A DNA stretch of 64,000 bases from Raphanus sativus (Eukaryota > Streptophyta > Magnoliopsida > Brassicales > Brassicaceae), in contig NC_079513.1 of NCBI RefSeq assembly GCF_000801105.2, forward strand, positions 24,520,273-24,584,272, read 5' to 3'. The number at the start of each line of letters is the position of its first letter. The first letter of the stretch is position 1. Of the stretch, positions 1 through 12,895 are shown one piece after another. Position numbers and translations under genes: made by a program. The notes under the pieces were generated by a model. That model did no database searches. It had not been told where the DNA came from and saw nothing but the letters and a program-made list of their open reading frames with translations.

Positions 1-1272
1 TTATTATTATTTTAATAAACAATCTTATAATTCTTCGATCCATATTCATAACAGTCTCAAAAATTCAATTTTATTTTCTTTGATAAAATTATTTTTTTTA
101 CACTGAAAAAACTTATCGTATGGTAAAAGTTTTCGATCTCCGCATCCCTCATATATCAAATTTTATGGTGAATTTATATTTTTGCATCTACGACGTTTAT
201 ATTTACTACATCCGATCTAAATAAATACTAGATTTTTAGTGGTGCACAGAAATTTAAGACACATTAAAATGTAACAAAATGTCTACAGCCATCACTTTGA
301 GAATATGCACATATACATAAACCAATCAGTTTGTTCTGGAACTAATAGTTGTGAAAACATGTCTCGAAATACAGTTTTAATAAGGAGTCTAAATAATCAG
401 AATATCTACAAAATTGTTGCCTTAACTAATGAAGTGATACTATGCATAAATTATGCAAGTTTTTGATTAAATTAATCTTACATTCATTTAAAAAAAATTA
501 GTACATGTTTGATTGAAAGTGTAATTTACGTGTATTTCATTTTGACTGGAAAATCTTTAATTAGTGCTTTTGAAAAAGATGTACATAGTTTCGCGTTGAA
601 TAGCTGAAAAAGGGTCGAATCTGTAAATATTTTCAAGTATATGTAGTGATAATTGAAAATTAATCTATGTATGTGTGGGAGATTTAATACACGTTGGAAA
701 TTAATCCGAAGACTTGGAAGATTAGTCATCAAATCGTCGATGCTTAGATTCAGTGATTAAGTGCCATGCCCATCATCACTCATCAGCCACTAGCATAAAG
801 AGAAAGCCCCACGTCGAGTTTCCCCTTTCCACATTAAGTAATTATGTCTCGATGGCTACTTTTCATATCAACCCACAAAAGTAAATACAAGTTGGTCTTG
901 AATCTTTCTTTTTTAATTTAAAAGGTTCTCCATTTGCTAGCCTATTTGCTCTATGGGTGTGATTGTAGCTAAAATTATATTATAATTAATCCAAAGCAAT
1001 GGTGTCATTGCAAACCATAGTAAGACCAAATACAGTTAACTAACTTAGCTGTTGTCCGAACGACCTCGACTTTGACCCAAGCTTTGGTCTGAGTTTGAAA
1101 CTTCTGCCTTGAAAGAGACTTTAATAAAACACTATGAAAGATGTTTCTTAGGCAGCCTCCGTCGCGCTCTTTAAGCATGTGGGACTTTACTATGTTACAA
1201 GAAGATACCAAAGACTGTTATAATAATAAAGTCATAGAAAGATATGGGAGTCTAAAAAGGGACAAACCTTGC
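1..1272. other. Intergenic, AT-rich, no gene seen
   Basis: No open frame here has coding character. The last few hundred bases form the upstream region of the lectin gene. An ATG at 1141 opens a frame continuous with the lectin, but its extra 60 residues are low-complexity and lie upstream of and across the TATA box, so I treat it as non-coding. Confidence 0.6.
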
Positions 1273-1285
1273 TATATATATATAT
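1273..1285 (+). promoter_or_regulatory. TATA box of the lectin gene
   Basis: An uninterrupted TATATATATATAT tract lies 36-48 bases before the ATG at 1321. That would put transcription start at about 1305-1315 and leave a very short leader. It is the main reason for choosing the ATG at 1321 over the in-frame ATG at 1141. Confidence 0.55.
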
Positions 1286-1320
1286 CTCATAAGCGAGAGG
1301 CTAATGGAGACAAATTAATA

Positions 1321-2538
1321 ATGGCTCCTTCACTCATTCTTGTTCCTCTCATTCTCATACCGATCTTTCTCGGTTCGGTTTCCGCCATTTCACCACCCAA
1401 AACCGATACACTGAAACCGGGACAGCAGCTCAGAGACTGGGAGCAGCTGATCTCTGCCCGCAAAGTCTTCACTCTCGGGTTCTTTACACCTACAGAATCA
1501 TCCACCTTCTCACTTGGTTCAGCTGGTCTTAGGTATATTGGTATCTGGTCTGAACATGGTCTAAGTAATCCAGTTTGGGTAGGTAACCCAACCGAGTCAG
1601 TGTATGATTCATCCGGTTCTCTATCCATCGATACCAATGGTGTTCTCAAGATCACAAGCGCAAATGCTTCTCCAATCACGGTGGTGAGACCACATCTTTC
1701 CTCAGCCGGTAACGTCTCCGCCACGTTACTCGATTCTGGAAACTTTGTGATCCGAGAGACAGGACCAGGAGGAGGCCCGGGTCGGGTTCTATGGCAGAGC
1801 TTTGACCATCCCGGAAGCATACTACTACCCGGGATGAAGATTGGGTTTAACCTAAAAACCAAGAAAGAAATCTCGGTTACTTCCTGGACAAGTAACAAAG
1901 TCCCAGCCCCAGGAGCATTCAGACTAGGACTAGACCCGTCAGGAGCTGACCAGCTACTCGTCTGGCGCCACGGTGAGATCTACTGGTCAAGCGGAAAATT
2001 GTCAAACAACGGAAGCTCTCAACTAAACCTAGAGCTATCCAGTAGCTACATTGATTATGAATTCACCTTCCATTCAGACAAGCACATGAAGTACTTCAGT
2101 TACTCAGTCAAGAAAACTAACGGTTCGGTCTTTTCCAGCTGGCTCTTGGATACTCTAGGCCAAATTACTGTCACCAACAGTCTCGAGAGCAAGACAAGCA
2201 TCCGGGGGTCTTCTGAAAGCAGTGGACCATGCAAGACGGATTCGAAGAACAGTTCAGCTATCTGCATCGCAGAGAAGCCAACGGCGTGTAGGAAAGGGTC
2301 AGAGTATTTCGAACCGCGAAGGGGATTCATGATGGACAATGCTTATTATGGTGTTGGTTTGAGCTCTGGCATAAGTGACTGTCACGGAAGCTGCTGGAGA
2401 AACTGTTCTTGCGTAGCTTTTGAGAGATCTTCTGGAGGACGATGCCAATATTGGGGTAAAGGGTCAACGTTTGTCCCTTATGATACCTTCAATGTTAATC
2501 TGGAGCTAATAGTGTATGTTCTAGATTCTGCAAAGTGA
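1321..2538 (+). CDS. Curculin-like (mannose-binding) lectin, S-locus-glycoprotein type, no kinase
   Basis: Single-exon gene of 405 residues. A hydrophobic signal peptide (residues 1 to about 22, MAPSLILVPLILIPIFLGSV) precedes a B-lectin domain with the usual LRDWEQLISARKVFTLGFF start, an S-locus glycoprotein-like region, and a C-terminal PAN/Apple-like Cys cluster (DCHGSCWRNCSCVAF). The family is that of G-type lectin S-receptor kinases, but the frame stops right after the PAN region, with no transmembrane segment or kinase, so a secreted or apoplastic protein is expected. By position and features it matches At5g18470. Several NxS/T sites fit secretion. Role unknown; carbohydrate binding is inferred from the family only. 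Confidence 0.88.
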   Translation: MAPSLILVPLILIPIFLGSVSAISPPKTDTLKPGQQLRDWEQLISARKVFTLGFFTPTESSTFSLGSAGLRYIGIWSEHGLSNPVWVGNPTESVYDSSGSLSIDTNGVLKITSANASPITVVRPHLSSAGNVSATLLDSGNFVIRETGPGGGPGRVLWQSFDHPGSILLPGMKIGFNLKTKKEISVTSWTSNKVPAPGAFRLGLDPSGADQLLVWRHGEIYWSSGKLSNNGSSQLNLELSSSYIDYEFTFHSDKHMKYFSYSVKKTNGSVFSSWLLDTLGQITVTNSLESKTSIRGSSESSGPCKTDSKNSSAICIAEKPTACRKGSEYFEPRRGFMMDNAYYGVGLSSGISDCHGSCWRNCSCVAFERSSGGRCQYWGKGSTFVPYDTFNVNLELIVYVLDSAK

Positions 2539-2792
2539 TGTGTGGTTGGTTGTTAAGATCAATTATGTAACCACAGTAATATCAATAAATGGCTTTAACT
2601 TATCAAGAAACTATGGTATTAGTGATCTGTACAAATGTGAGCAAAGAGAGGAGACAGTGGGACATAATGATAAAGAAAGAACAAAGCTACAAAACTATAT
2701 AACAATCTTAAGACAACTACAAAAACTCAAATCATATACTCTGTTGTGTCTGAAAGTTACAATGGTGCCTGCTTTTTTTTTTTTGTGTGGTG

Positions 2793-5089
2793 TCAGCAGA
2801 GGAAACATATGGACTTTGATCTCGATGTTTCACGACGGTCTTCTAAACCTTTCAAGAACCATCTGATGGCGAGGTGCTCTGAAGCATAAGTCATGAAGGC
2901 AGCCAAAACTATGGCTACACCCACCATTAGACCCAACCTGCTCAAATATGTAAACAAAGGGATCAAACAAGTGTGTGAACAGTTGCAAGAACCACTCCCA
3001 GCAAGTTTATTATGAACATTTTTACCTCAGGAATAAAGCGGTGATCCCTAATATATAAGGCAAAGAAACTGCAGCAATAGCCAGAAACACCATCACTAAT
3101 CCATAATACAATGTAGTAACGTCACAAGGCACACCTCCTCGCTGATGACCTGTTGAGACCAATAACAAAAGCGGTGGAAATCAATCAACATTGTAGAGAA
3201 TGGTACGAATGTCTAGGCTTATCATTTTCTTCTCATTGCCATACCTTTTCCAGAATCATCCAAGGACGATGATTCTGTTTGAATTGCTATTTTCTTTCCA
3301 TGTTGATGCACCAGAAGCAAGAAGCAACCAAACAAAAGAAAGAAGATTGTGAAAGTCCATTCGTATACCAAGATCAAGCCAGTCCATGGCATGATCTGCC
3401 TCGGCACGATCAGAAAGGAAACTCCAACGGATATCAGAAGGGCGGTGAAACAAACTACAACTGATACCGCGCCTAAGTGTTGAGGAACCTTGGACTGGAG
3501 CTAATACACAGAAAGCAATACAATATGTTCAAATGAGAAACAAACTTTTCTATAAAAATATTTTAAGACAACGATTCGATGATGAAACTCACTTGATAGC
3601 TAGAATTCAAGGTCGAAAATGTAGAAACGCCGCTATAACCAAGTGTTCCATTAGATCTAATTTTGTAGTAAATATATCTAATCTGATTGCACAATGAACC
3701 CTCACGACCCTGAAAGAGAAAAAAGGGGAAAATGAATTTGTAATCCAAATGTACAGAGGTGAAGGCAACAACAACAAACAGTCTTAAACCTGAATAGATC
3801 GGTAAATGCAGAACAAAAGCGCACAAAGAGGCAACATGAAGAGGAGCTTGACAACGAGTTCATCTTTTTGGTTTTTGCCACCTCCAGTTCCAGGAAGAGT
3901 TTCCTCAAGAGTTACCCTAATGCTCTGAAAACATTTACGGCAACATCAGACTTAATGCAGATTAGTACAAAGAGACCTCAAAAATAAAAGGAAAAGAAAA
4001 AAAGACATACATGCCAGGCATCAACAGGCTTCACAAGCCACGCTGTCCACCAATCCCAAGGCTTGAGAGGGCCTAGTGTGTAGTGAATAACATGAAGTTT
4101 ACTGTCATCAACCATCCACTACAGAAAAAAATAAATTAAAACAGATTAAAAACTAAGACATACTCCAAAAACCACACATCAATTCCATACTAAGCCATTA
4201 CTGTATATAAATTAGATAAACCGAGAAAGAGGCAAAAGATACCTTATTAGCAAGCATATAAAGACCAACATCCGCATTATACAACGTCGAAAGCCTCTCC
4301 ATATCAGGAACTGCTCTAGCTTTCAACGCTTCAGGGGTTAAACTAGGATCGAAAACACGAGCATTTGGGAAATCTGAATAGTAAGAATTCAAGAACCCCT
4401 GGTCTCCTCCGGTATACGAAGACAAAGTCTTCACTTTACGCATCATGTCATCGAAAAGAGCTTGGGACGGTTCAACAACCATGACGCCAGAGTTCAACCT
4501 CTCGGAGTGCTTCAAGTTCGCGCAAAACTTGGAGCACTTGAACAGATCATCGATGTTCTTTACCACAATAGTATCCGCATCAAGGTACACAACTACACAA
4601 AAGCAAAAAGATTTAAAGTTCTCAAACAAGAATCCAAATAAAGAAAGACAAAAAGACTTTACCTTTCTTGTAATCAGTCATGTTGAAGATCTTGAGCTTT
4701 GTGTAAACACCCCAGAACCTTGTCGGATGAACTTGGTTCGGGTTCGCTAGTAAACTGATCTTCTCTACTTTCCATCCATCAGCCTGTCCGAAAATTCAAC
4801 AAAGTAAACATCTTTTAAATGAAAAAGACAGAATTTTTAAGCTCAAAACCTTGAGAAGCTTCTTAGAGTAATCTGAGACGCCATCAGAGACCAGAGCGAC
4901 CATGTCTTTGTCGGATCCAGTGTCTCGAATCGATTTGCCTAATACCCTAACTCCTAATAAGAACTCATCGCCGTATAAGAGTGTCACGTAAGCTTCCTCC
5001 TTGCTCGATTCAGATCCAAACGAACCCTTGGAAAGGAGCAAGATTGAGAACAGGAGAACACAGAGACTCGCCTTTTGTTCTCTCGCCAT
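2793..5089 (-). CDS. Inositol phosphorylceramide glucuronosyltransferase (GT8, PGSIP6/IPUT1 type)
   Basis: Nine exons (5089-4850, 4783-4663, 4592-4243, 4118-4011, 3924-3790, 3709-3593, 3500-3245, 3149-3026, 2937-2793), all with GT-AG introns, sum to 1596 bases and give 531 residues with no break. An N-terminal hydrophobic segment follows the ATG at 5089 (an ATG four codons upstream is possible). The glycosyltransferase-8 catalytic part includes VVYLDADTIVVKN, whose DAD is the DxD metal/nucleotide-sugar site, and the GGDQGFLN motif. The C-terminal third has several membrane helices (exons 5, 7, 8, 9). The family transfers glucuronic acid to inositol phosphorylceramide in the Golgi, the first sugar of plant GIPC sphingolipids. 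Arabidopsis homologue is At5g18480; IPUT1 loss there impairs pollen. It diverges from the kinase gene starting at 6946. Confidence 0.93.
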
Positions 5090-5706
5090 AACGATGATCA
5101 CTCGGGATCTAACTTTGGATGAACCAAGATCGTAATTTAAGGAAAGTTTACGTTTGAAAAGACAGAATTTTGAAACTTCTTCGCTGTTATGTCTGTTCCT
5201 TCTTTGCTGTTCTGTCTGTGTCTCCTTTCACCGCCGTCGTTTTAGAAACCGGTAAAGTTTTTATACCCTACGACGAAGTCTACCATAAGTTCTTCTAGAT
5301 ATCCAAAATATATAAACCAAAGGTTTCTAGAAAATCAACAGCACAGATTCATCCTCTATGGAGGCTTATTATTGAAAAAAAACATGACAACTTTGATCAC
5401 TTGGGCCGATTTATGATTGGTCCCCTTTCCATCCTTCAGCCTTTTTATTCTGGGTTACTACTTTATATCCAACAACCATCCTAATTTAGTTACAAATATT
5501 AAAGCCTAACCTTTTTGGGATTGGACTGGAGTAGGAGATTGAATTTGAGTGAAAATAGAAATGGTCAAAATTTATAGAACCGTTTTTGTACATTGGTACA
5601 ATTAAAATGGAATTGATTACTGTCATTGGTAAATAAATATAAATGACACTAATTTCATAATTACTTGCGTAAACATAGTTTGGAGGGAAAACAAAAACAT
5701 CAGCCG

Positions 5707-5825
5707 TTTTTTTCTACATTGGTAGAAAAGTAGTATATAAAATGGGCATTAAATTCAATTTTTTTTAGTTTTTTTTTCTACATTGGTAGAAAACTAGAAA
5801 CGTATATAAATGGCATTAAATTCAA
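5707..5825. repeat. Two-copy tandem repeat with a small palindrome
   Basis: A unit of about 60 bases occurs twice. Each copy has the hairpin TTTTCTACATTGGTAGAAAA, then a TATATAAA-like stretch and GGCATTAAATTCAA. A related TACATTGGTA lies at about 5590. Copies differ by small indels. Confidence 0.7.
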
Positions 5826-5856
5826 TTTTTTTTTTTTTGAACTTAATTAAATTCAA
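5815..5856 (-). mobile_element. Micro-insertion with target duplication (poly-A, minus)
   Basis: ATTAAATTCAA at 5815-5825 recurs at 5846-5856. Between them are 20 bases: T13 then GAACTTA. On the minus strand this reads TAAGTTC followed by A13. The surroundings are AT-rich, so chance is harder to exclude here than at the other sites. Confidence 0.45.
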
Positions 5857-6945
5857 ATTTATTTAGATATAAATGACATTAACTTCAAAATTTATTTAGA
5901 AACAGACAGACCCAAAAAGAGAACCTCGTTCAACAATTTAAGACAAAAAGAGATGTTTTTTTGTCAACAGAGTAAAGAGAATTAGATTTTAGTTTGACAT
6001 TCCATATCAGTTTTACAGTCTGTAGCAAAATAACCTTTTTTTCCTTACTTTTCTTTTGAGCAAGTCTTTGTCCGTCACAAATCCTAAAAAGTCTTCACCT
6101 TTTGGTTTCGTTTTCGTCGGTCGTCACTTTTGTTGGGCAAGCTAATAAAAGAGAAAAAGAAAAAGATAAAATCATCTTTATTACTAACGGCTTATCTAAC
6201 AAGGTAAAGCTTCAATCTTTCCCACTGACATTTCTGGTCTTCTTTTATTTTTCATCTTGGGTCTTGTCTGTAGGTTAAGAGAGATCCCTCCCTTCCTACA
6301 AAGATCCAAAAGCAGAGAACTTTCTAGTCAATGCTGCTTAAGATCTGACTTTTCCTCCCTTCCATGTCGCTCTGAAGTCCCCCCAAAATTTAGCCCATCA
6401 GGTTTGATTCTCTCTCTCATTTCAGAACCCTAGTTTTGTATGCGAGTTCTTTGGTCTTCTTTGATTTGCTCAGCCGTGTTTACCAGACAATGCGATGGAG
6501 ACTTTCTGATAAGTTTCTATTGTCGGTAGCGATTCTTTTCCCCTCTAGATTAGCTTGCTGAGGATTTTAATCTTTGTTCACATGTAGTTTTCTTTACAGC
6601 TAAATGTTTAGCTGGTGTTTGGTCTGAAAACTAAAAACTCTGGCAGCTGGCAATCTTATTTGGGACTTTAAGACACAATGCTTGTTTGTATGAATCTGAT
6701 TTTTTTTTTCTCCTTTAGTCTCTGTTCAAGTTCTTGTCTTTTTGCTTGTCCCTACCCAATTTGAACTCTGTAATCTGATATGGTTCCATCTTTTAGTATA
6801 AGCTTTTGAGTTTCTCTCGGCTTTTGGTTACTTTGATTGCCTCTTTTTTTGTTTAAGTTATGTTTACAAGAGATTGTTGAGTGTTCTTGAGCTCTAAACT
6901 CTTCTGTTCTCCTCGTATTCAGGTGGATAAAGCAGAGGTAGGAAG

Positions 6946-8895
6946 ATGGGAACTGGTCTAAACAACGCATTATCACGGAAGTACAATGGTTTAGAGCTCT
7001 GGGAGATCATAGTGATTGTCCTCTCAGCTATTTTCCTTGTAGTTTTAGCTGTATCTATATGGCTTACTTTCAGAAGAAAAAAGTCTAGACCATCTTCTAG
7101 CCAAATCCCTCTTACCTTCCACATACCTCCTAGTGTCCCTGAAGAGATCAAAGAGATTAGAGTCGACGAGGTTTCCTCAACCAACGGCGACGGCAATGGA
7201 TTTCCCTCTATTAGCGAGAAGTTTGGAGATAAAGAACCTGAGAAAGGGGTAGCAGCAGTAGTAGCAGCAGGGTCGGAGAACGGTGATAGTAGCAGCAGAT
7301 CAGGCTCGTTTAATCACTTGGAGAAGAAAGATGGTTCGAGCGTGTCTTCTGCTAATCATCTTACAGCTCCTTCTCCTTTGTCTGGTCTTCCTGAGTTTTC
7401 TCACCTCGGATGGGGTCATTGGTTCACTCTCAGAGATCTTCAGATGGCTACAAACAGTTTCTCGAGGGATAATATCATCGGTGATGGTGGCTATGGAGTT
7501 GTTTACCGTGGTAACCTTGTGAATGGTACCCATGTAGCGGTTAAAAAGCTGCTCAACAATCTGTAAGTTTCTTTTTTTTTTCAAGAAATGGTGAATCAAG
7601 AAATATCAATCCTGAATCCTTTTTTTTGTTTTTGTGTTTGTTAGAGGGCAAGCTGATAAAGACTTCAGAGTAGAGGTTGAAGCTATAGGTCACGTTAGGC
7701 ACAAGAACTTGGTCCGTCTTCTTGGATATTGCATGGAAGGAACACAGAGGTATGTGTTATGTGTATGTTCTGTTGTAAATGATTCCTTTTTGAATTTCAT
7801 TGAACATTGGTGATTAGGATGCTGGTGTATGAGTATGTTAACAATGGGAACTTGGAGCAATGGCTACGTGGAGACAACCAAAACCATGAGTATCTAACGT
7901 GGGACGCACGGATGAAGATTCTTATAGGGACAGCCAAAGCGTAAGTTCTTGTGGCATTTTTATTTGTTTTATTGTTTTATCTGAGGCTATGAGGGTGGTG
8001 TGATGTAGGCTTGCTTACCTTCACGAGGCGATTGAGCCAAAAGTGGTGCATAGAGACATAAAGTCTAGTAACATTCTGATTGATGACAAATTCAATTCTA
8101 AGATCTCTGACTTTGGACTTGCGAAGTTGCTTGGTGCTGATAAAAGCTTTATAACTACTAGAGTAATGGGCACCTTTGGGTAAGATGTGACCTCTCTCTC
8201 TCTCTGTACACTTTTTTTGTGTAATTGTTGTTCTTGTGACATAACTTGTTCTCTTTCTTTCAGCTATGTAGCTCCAGAGTACGCGAATTCTGGTCTTCTG
8301 AATGAGAAAAGTGATGTCTACAGCTTTGGTGTTGTTGTCTTGGAAGCTATCACTGGTAGATATCCAGTAGACTATGCTCGCCCACCACCTGAGGTAAAAT
8401 AGTCCCTTAAAGAAACCTTCAAGCACACGTAAGCTCTGCTCCCTCACAAGAGTTCTCTAACTTTTTTTTTGTATAGGTACATTTGGTGGAATGGCTGAAG
8501 ATGATGGTTCAACAGAGAAGATCAGAAGAAGTGGTTGACCCAAACCTCAACACAAAACCATCAACGAGTGCATTGAAAAGAACTCTCTTGACAGCTTTGA
8601 GATGTGTTGATCCAATGTCCGAGAAACGACCGAGGATGAGCCAAGTTGCACGTATGCTTGAATCCGAGGAGTACCCAATCCCTAGAGAGGTATGAACAGA
8701 GAAAAAGATTACAGCTTTGAACAAAAACTGCTTCTTATTGAGTTTGGTTGCTGAAAGCTCTACGAATTTTGAGAATTTCAGGATAGGAGAAAACGAAGGA
8801 GTCAGAACGGGACAACAAGAGATTCAGATCCTCCTAGGAACAGCACAGACACTGACAAGAGTGAGTACCATGACATAAAGCCTGAAGCTGGATAG
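6946..8895 (+). CDS. Transmembrane receptor-like Ser/Thr kinase (At5g18500-like)
   Basis: Seven exons (6946-7562, 7645-7749, 7818-7940, 8009-8179, 8264-8393, 8477-8689, 8782-8895) total 1473 bases, 490 residues, intact. A very short N-terminus precedes one transmembrane helix (about residues 20-42), then a basic juxtamembrane and a Ser/Gly-rich linker. The kinase domain starts near residue 170: [11 protein letters not shown] loop, AVKKLL lysine, HRDIKSSN catalytic loop, DFGLAKLL, and [14 protein letters not shown] activation segment. All catalytic residues are present. There is almost no ectodomain, as in the group of plant kinases with minimal extracellular parts (At5g18500, At3g17420). Substrate and ligand are unknown. 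Confidence 0.92.
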
Positions 8896-11800
8896 CATTG
8901 GAGATAAATAATCATGAAGTTCCGAGCTTTATGTGAAGCAAGTCGTTGTTCTTGTTATGTCATATTTGGTAATAAGGAGAGAGAAGAGCGAGCGTGTTGA
9001 TTGTTTGTGTTTAAGATGGGTTTAGTTTGTTTCCACTACACATCATTTGCTTGTATAGGTGTTTGTTTGTTTGTTGTGTTATTATTTGCTTCTCTACGTG
9101 TTGCAGTGTAGGTTGTTTTTGGACCAAAAAAAACTCAAGGTTTTGTAGGAGATGTTATGTCATTGAGATAAACAACGTGTAGTTTGGTTTGTAGGAGATG
9201 TTATGCCATTTAACTAGCCTAAAAGAATTTGAAGTTGGATACAGTCACGGTTCATAGCTCAGCATTAGCAGAGAGCTGAGATGATAAGCGAAATTTGTTG
9301 AGGTGTTGGTAAGGTTTTCTTGTTAGAGACTAGCATTCTTGTCCTGCTAGGAAGTTTAGCTTTGCCAGTTTAGTAACAGGGCTTATCGGTTAGTTGAGAG
9401 CTTAAGGTTTAAAGATCAGCTAAAGGAATGTATTGACTGACTCTTAACTGGGCTAGGATCTTGGGTCAGGATTAGGAGAGTTTAGGGGGCTCTAGAATTC
9501 AATCCAGGGTTATTATCTTTGGTGATTTCCTTTAGTTTGTTCTATGTTCATCTTCTTTATTGATTCAAAGCGTGAATACAAGGAGAATCACATCTGGTTT
9601 CTCATCATGTATCCTATATTTTCTAGAATTTTGGACCTTGGTTGGCATTAAGAGCTAAGGACAAGTTCTTCCGAGATTTTAGTCTCAGTTAAGAAAACTA
9701 GTAACCGAGCCAAACTCTCACCTTTAAAGTAGCTTTTAAAGAGTTTAAAAATCATACTTAGCGTTCTTTAGATGAAAACTGTGGACTAAATTTTGCTCAC
9801 TTCAGACTTTAGAATACTCGTCTGTGAATACAACATCACACACTACTAAGGTGTCCGATCGAGCCAATCGGTATGAAAAAAAAAATATATATATATATAT
9901 ATATATGCATCGGTTATATTTTTTTTTTTTGAACCGAACATCGGTTATATTAGTATGGCAGAATGAGTCTTTCCTATAATCCCTCCTAAGTATCGAATGT
10001 GAAGGCATTATGTTAATCTACTGGTCTCAGGTGGGGCTTCGATATCATAAGGAAGAAGATTAATCCAACATGTTGCCTAATTTGAAGACATCTCGAGGCA
10101 ATGCCGCACGTGGATCGGAGCGGTCAAATAGGATCCAGATGTAAGAAGAAGAAAAAAATTAAAAGTTTTTCAAAATATATACATGAATTATGGTATAAAA
10201 CTTCAAAATTTAGATATAATACTAACTAACTTACATTTTATAATTTTAAAAGAAATGTTAACAAGTATAAACGGAATTACTATATTTTAAAACAATTTTA
10301 TTACATTTCGAAATATATTGTTAATATTTTTTGAACAGGGTGTTAAATTATTTGAGAGGACTCTCGAAGTATCTGATTCTCTCTACTATCTTTCATTCTA
10401 TCTGGCCAGGGAGTAAATTTTAGAGAATATGTTCTACTGACCAGTTCTTATGCCATGTTCGTCATGTTTAGGTATCTTCTTATGACGATAAATAGAGAAC
10501 ACCATGCTTAACAAAAATAAAAAGAAGAGAAAAGAAAAAAAACATAAGGTTATCTCCCTTACACCCTTTTTATCTCATCTTTCTACTTGCTTTTTCGTTT
10601 TTTTCTCCTACATGGTTTTATATAGTCTTTTTATGTTACTTTCTGGATTCCGTTGCTTAATATCTGCGTGTGGAAAACACTTTTGAAAGCGACATAACAC
10701 AGTCGATGAAGAGGGCAAGTTGAAAAGACCCAACAAGAAGTTGAAGCTTTAGTCTCTTTAATAAAGATGGTTTATATGGGTCTTTCTCTGAACAAATCAC
10801 CTCTATATAGTATTATTCAATGGATCGGTTAGCCGGATTGTTTTATCTAAAGATTAGGGTCATGAGCATTCTTCTTTTATCCGGCTTTAATTGGATTAAA
10901 TCTGAGACTGGAGTTGTTTGTTGTTTTAGAACATATAGCTCTATTGATTGTGCTTTTAGTTCATGATTATGAGACCAGTTTCATTTAGTAATGATCTGCA
11001 TCACTTAATTGCCGGACAGTTTACATAACAACGCACTCATGAAGTCATGAGTATAGCCGTATGTACCACTTCCAGGGAACCAGAGGAGACACAATAATAT
11101 AGAAAAGGTTTAAAGTTAATAATTTCTATGATTTTCTTAGATTTGATCATATGTATTGTCTACATGTGATAGATGCGGATACCAATGTTATGGTCCAAAA
11201 GATCTTTGGGAGACTAACTCAATCTTCAAAAGCTGCTCACATGTGGCCGATACCTCTCCAAGTCAAACCTTCGAATTCTAATTTTAATTAATCAGAGGTT
11301 TTATAATTGTCAAGCTCCTCATGAAATCATGTTGTTTATAAGTTACAATGGCTCCATTTGATTGATTGATTTTCACTTTCTGGGAGTGAGCGGCTCGAAT
11401 CAGTGTCACCTTTTTAAGTGATCCGAACATAATCCATGCAATGCAACCTCACAAATCCTCTCACGCGCTTCAATTATTCCAAGACGACCAAAACGAAAAC
11501 GACAATAGAATTAGGTGATAATATTCGATATGCTGAAAGAGTCATCCAGCTTGTGCAGCTTGTCGCCTAATGTAGTTTTGTAGTCTGGGAGACATATCAT
11601 TCATGTACAGTTTACAACTTTACATGCATCAATTCTTAAATAAATGTATTTTATATCGTTCGCCGAACTATTTTTAAAAGGTATATGCCAAAATTTTATA
11701 TTTGTATATCAGTTTCTACAGCCATCATCTAAAATTCATTATTTGTGACTTATCCACATACAAAAATGCAAAATCCAAACTCACGCTATTCCAACGACAG

Positions 11801-12538
11801 GTGAAGAAAAAACAATAAACTTGGATGCGTTTTGACAAAACTAACTTATACTCCAAAGCATTGAATCGATCCATAGAAATATTAGAAGTGGTAATACTAC
11901 ATGCTTTGCTTTGTAGTGTGAAGTGGCTTGTATTCGTTTGATGCTGGGTGCGATTCACACTCTTTGCGTGAGCGTGCATGGAAATTACTTTCATAAAGAA
12001 ATCTCCTAAATCATTTATAAAATAGTTTATAAAAGTTTATTAACCCAACTCCACCCTCTAAACAATAAATAGTAAACAATATCCATTAGACCCTAAATTA
12101 AAATGTTTAAGTATTTTTGATTGATTGTATTTTAAAAAGTGCTAGTAAATTTATTATTCTAAGCAATTTCTTATAAAAACAAGTTATTTTGGCGTTAAAG
12201 CCTATATGTTTTATATAGTTATCATGATCTGTATTTTAGGTTTCCCTCGAGACAATTAGATCTAAACTCATAGATTACATATGCAATTGTTATAAAACAT
12301 TCTCTGATTTTTACTAAGAGACTCAAGAAAGACAACTAGCAAAAGAAAATTGCTATGATAATATATGAGCAAACCTAAGAATATAAGATTAGCATAATGT
12401 ATTCTTAGATAATATATCAAACATATCCGATAAAATTTAAAATGATTAGCAGATGAAATGGTTGGTTGAGGAAAAAAAATGTTAACATCAGTTAATAAAT
12501 AACACGAGTTAATGTTTTTTTTTCCTTTTCTCACGCAT
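8896..12538. other. Intergenic stretch without a supported gene
   Basis: The first 250 bases are probably the kinase 3' untranslated region. A 22-base direct repeat (TTGTAGGAGATGTTATG with T/C, then CATT) occurs at about 9142 and 9189. There is an (AT)n tract at 9887-9906 and a micro-insertion at 9908. Between 10.0 and 12.5 kb I see only AT-rich DNA with stops in all frames. Confidence 0.55.
9908..9951 (-). mobile_element. Micro-insertion with 13-bp target duplication (poly-A, minus)
   Basis: CATCGGTTATATT at 9908-9920 is repeated exactly at 9939-9951. The 18-base insert is T10 then GAACCGAA; on the minus strand TTCGGTTC followed by A10. It looks like a retroposed sequence truncated to its last 8 bases plus the A-tail. 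Confidence 0.72.
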
Positions 12539-12549
12539 GAGTTGATTTT

Positions 12550-12895
12550 TTTTTGAACTTCTGAATCGATTATTATCGATTAATTATACTATTACAATGA
12601 TGAGAATATTACAAAGACAAGTTTACAGCCGACAATTCTACCACCATGTGAGAATACCCGCCTGACTGCACCACTCTGAGCCGTCCTATGAAATCCATGT
12701 TCGATCGTGACAGCACCACTCTGAGCCGTCCTATGAGATCCATGTTCGATGGTATGCCATGCACCAAGCTGAAGATCTCCGGTAACCTGTTTCTCTATAA
12801 TCTCTATAATTTAGTATTTTCTGGGGTTTGAACCCCAGGATGTAAAACAATTGAACTCTTAATCAAACCACTGGACAAAGGGTATTTCACAACAC
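12550..12895 (-). mobile_element. tRNA-derived SINE with target duplication
   Basis: GAGTTGATTTT flanks the element on both sides (12539-12549 and 12896-12906). On the minus strand the head (right end) carries A-box-like GTCCAGTGGTTTG and a clear pol III B-box in GGGGTTCAAACCCC (near 12830), as in a tRNA T-arm. The tail ends GAAGTTC followed by an A-run (the T-run at 12546-12554). The body contains a 46-base-period duplication, CACCACTCTGAGCCGTCC at about 12669 and 12715. About 346 bases. Confidence 0.75.

Larger units (their letters stand above)
5102..6945. promoter_or_regulatory. Shared upstream region of two divergent genes
   Basis: This 1.8-kb stretch separates the start codons of the PGSIP6-like gene (minus) and the receptor-like kinase (plus), so it holds both promoters and leaders. 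The kinase leader probably contains an intron: a donor-like CAG/GTTTGATTC near 6401 and an acceptor TTCAG/GTGG at about 6921, with the ATG 24 bases later. The middle is AT-rich and holds a local tandem repeat. Confidence 0.5.

Noticed and set aside
1141..1320. An in-frame extension of the lectin gene to the ATG at 1141
   Set aside because: It lies before and across the TATA tract, and its residues are not signal-peptide-like; the ATG at 1321 is followed by a clean signal peptide.
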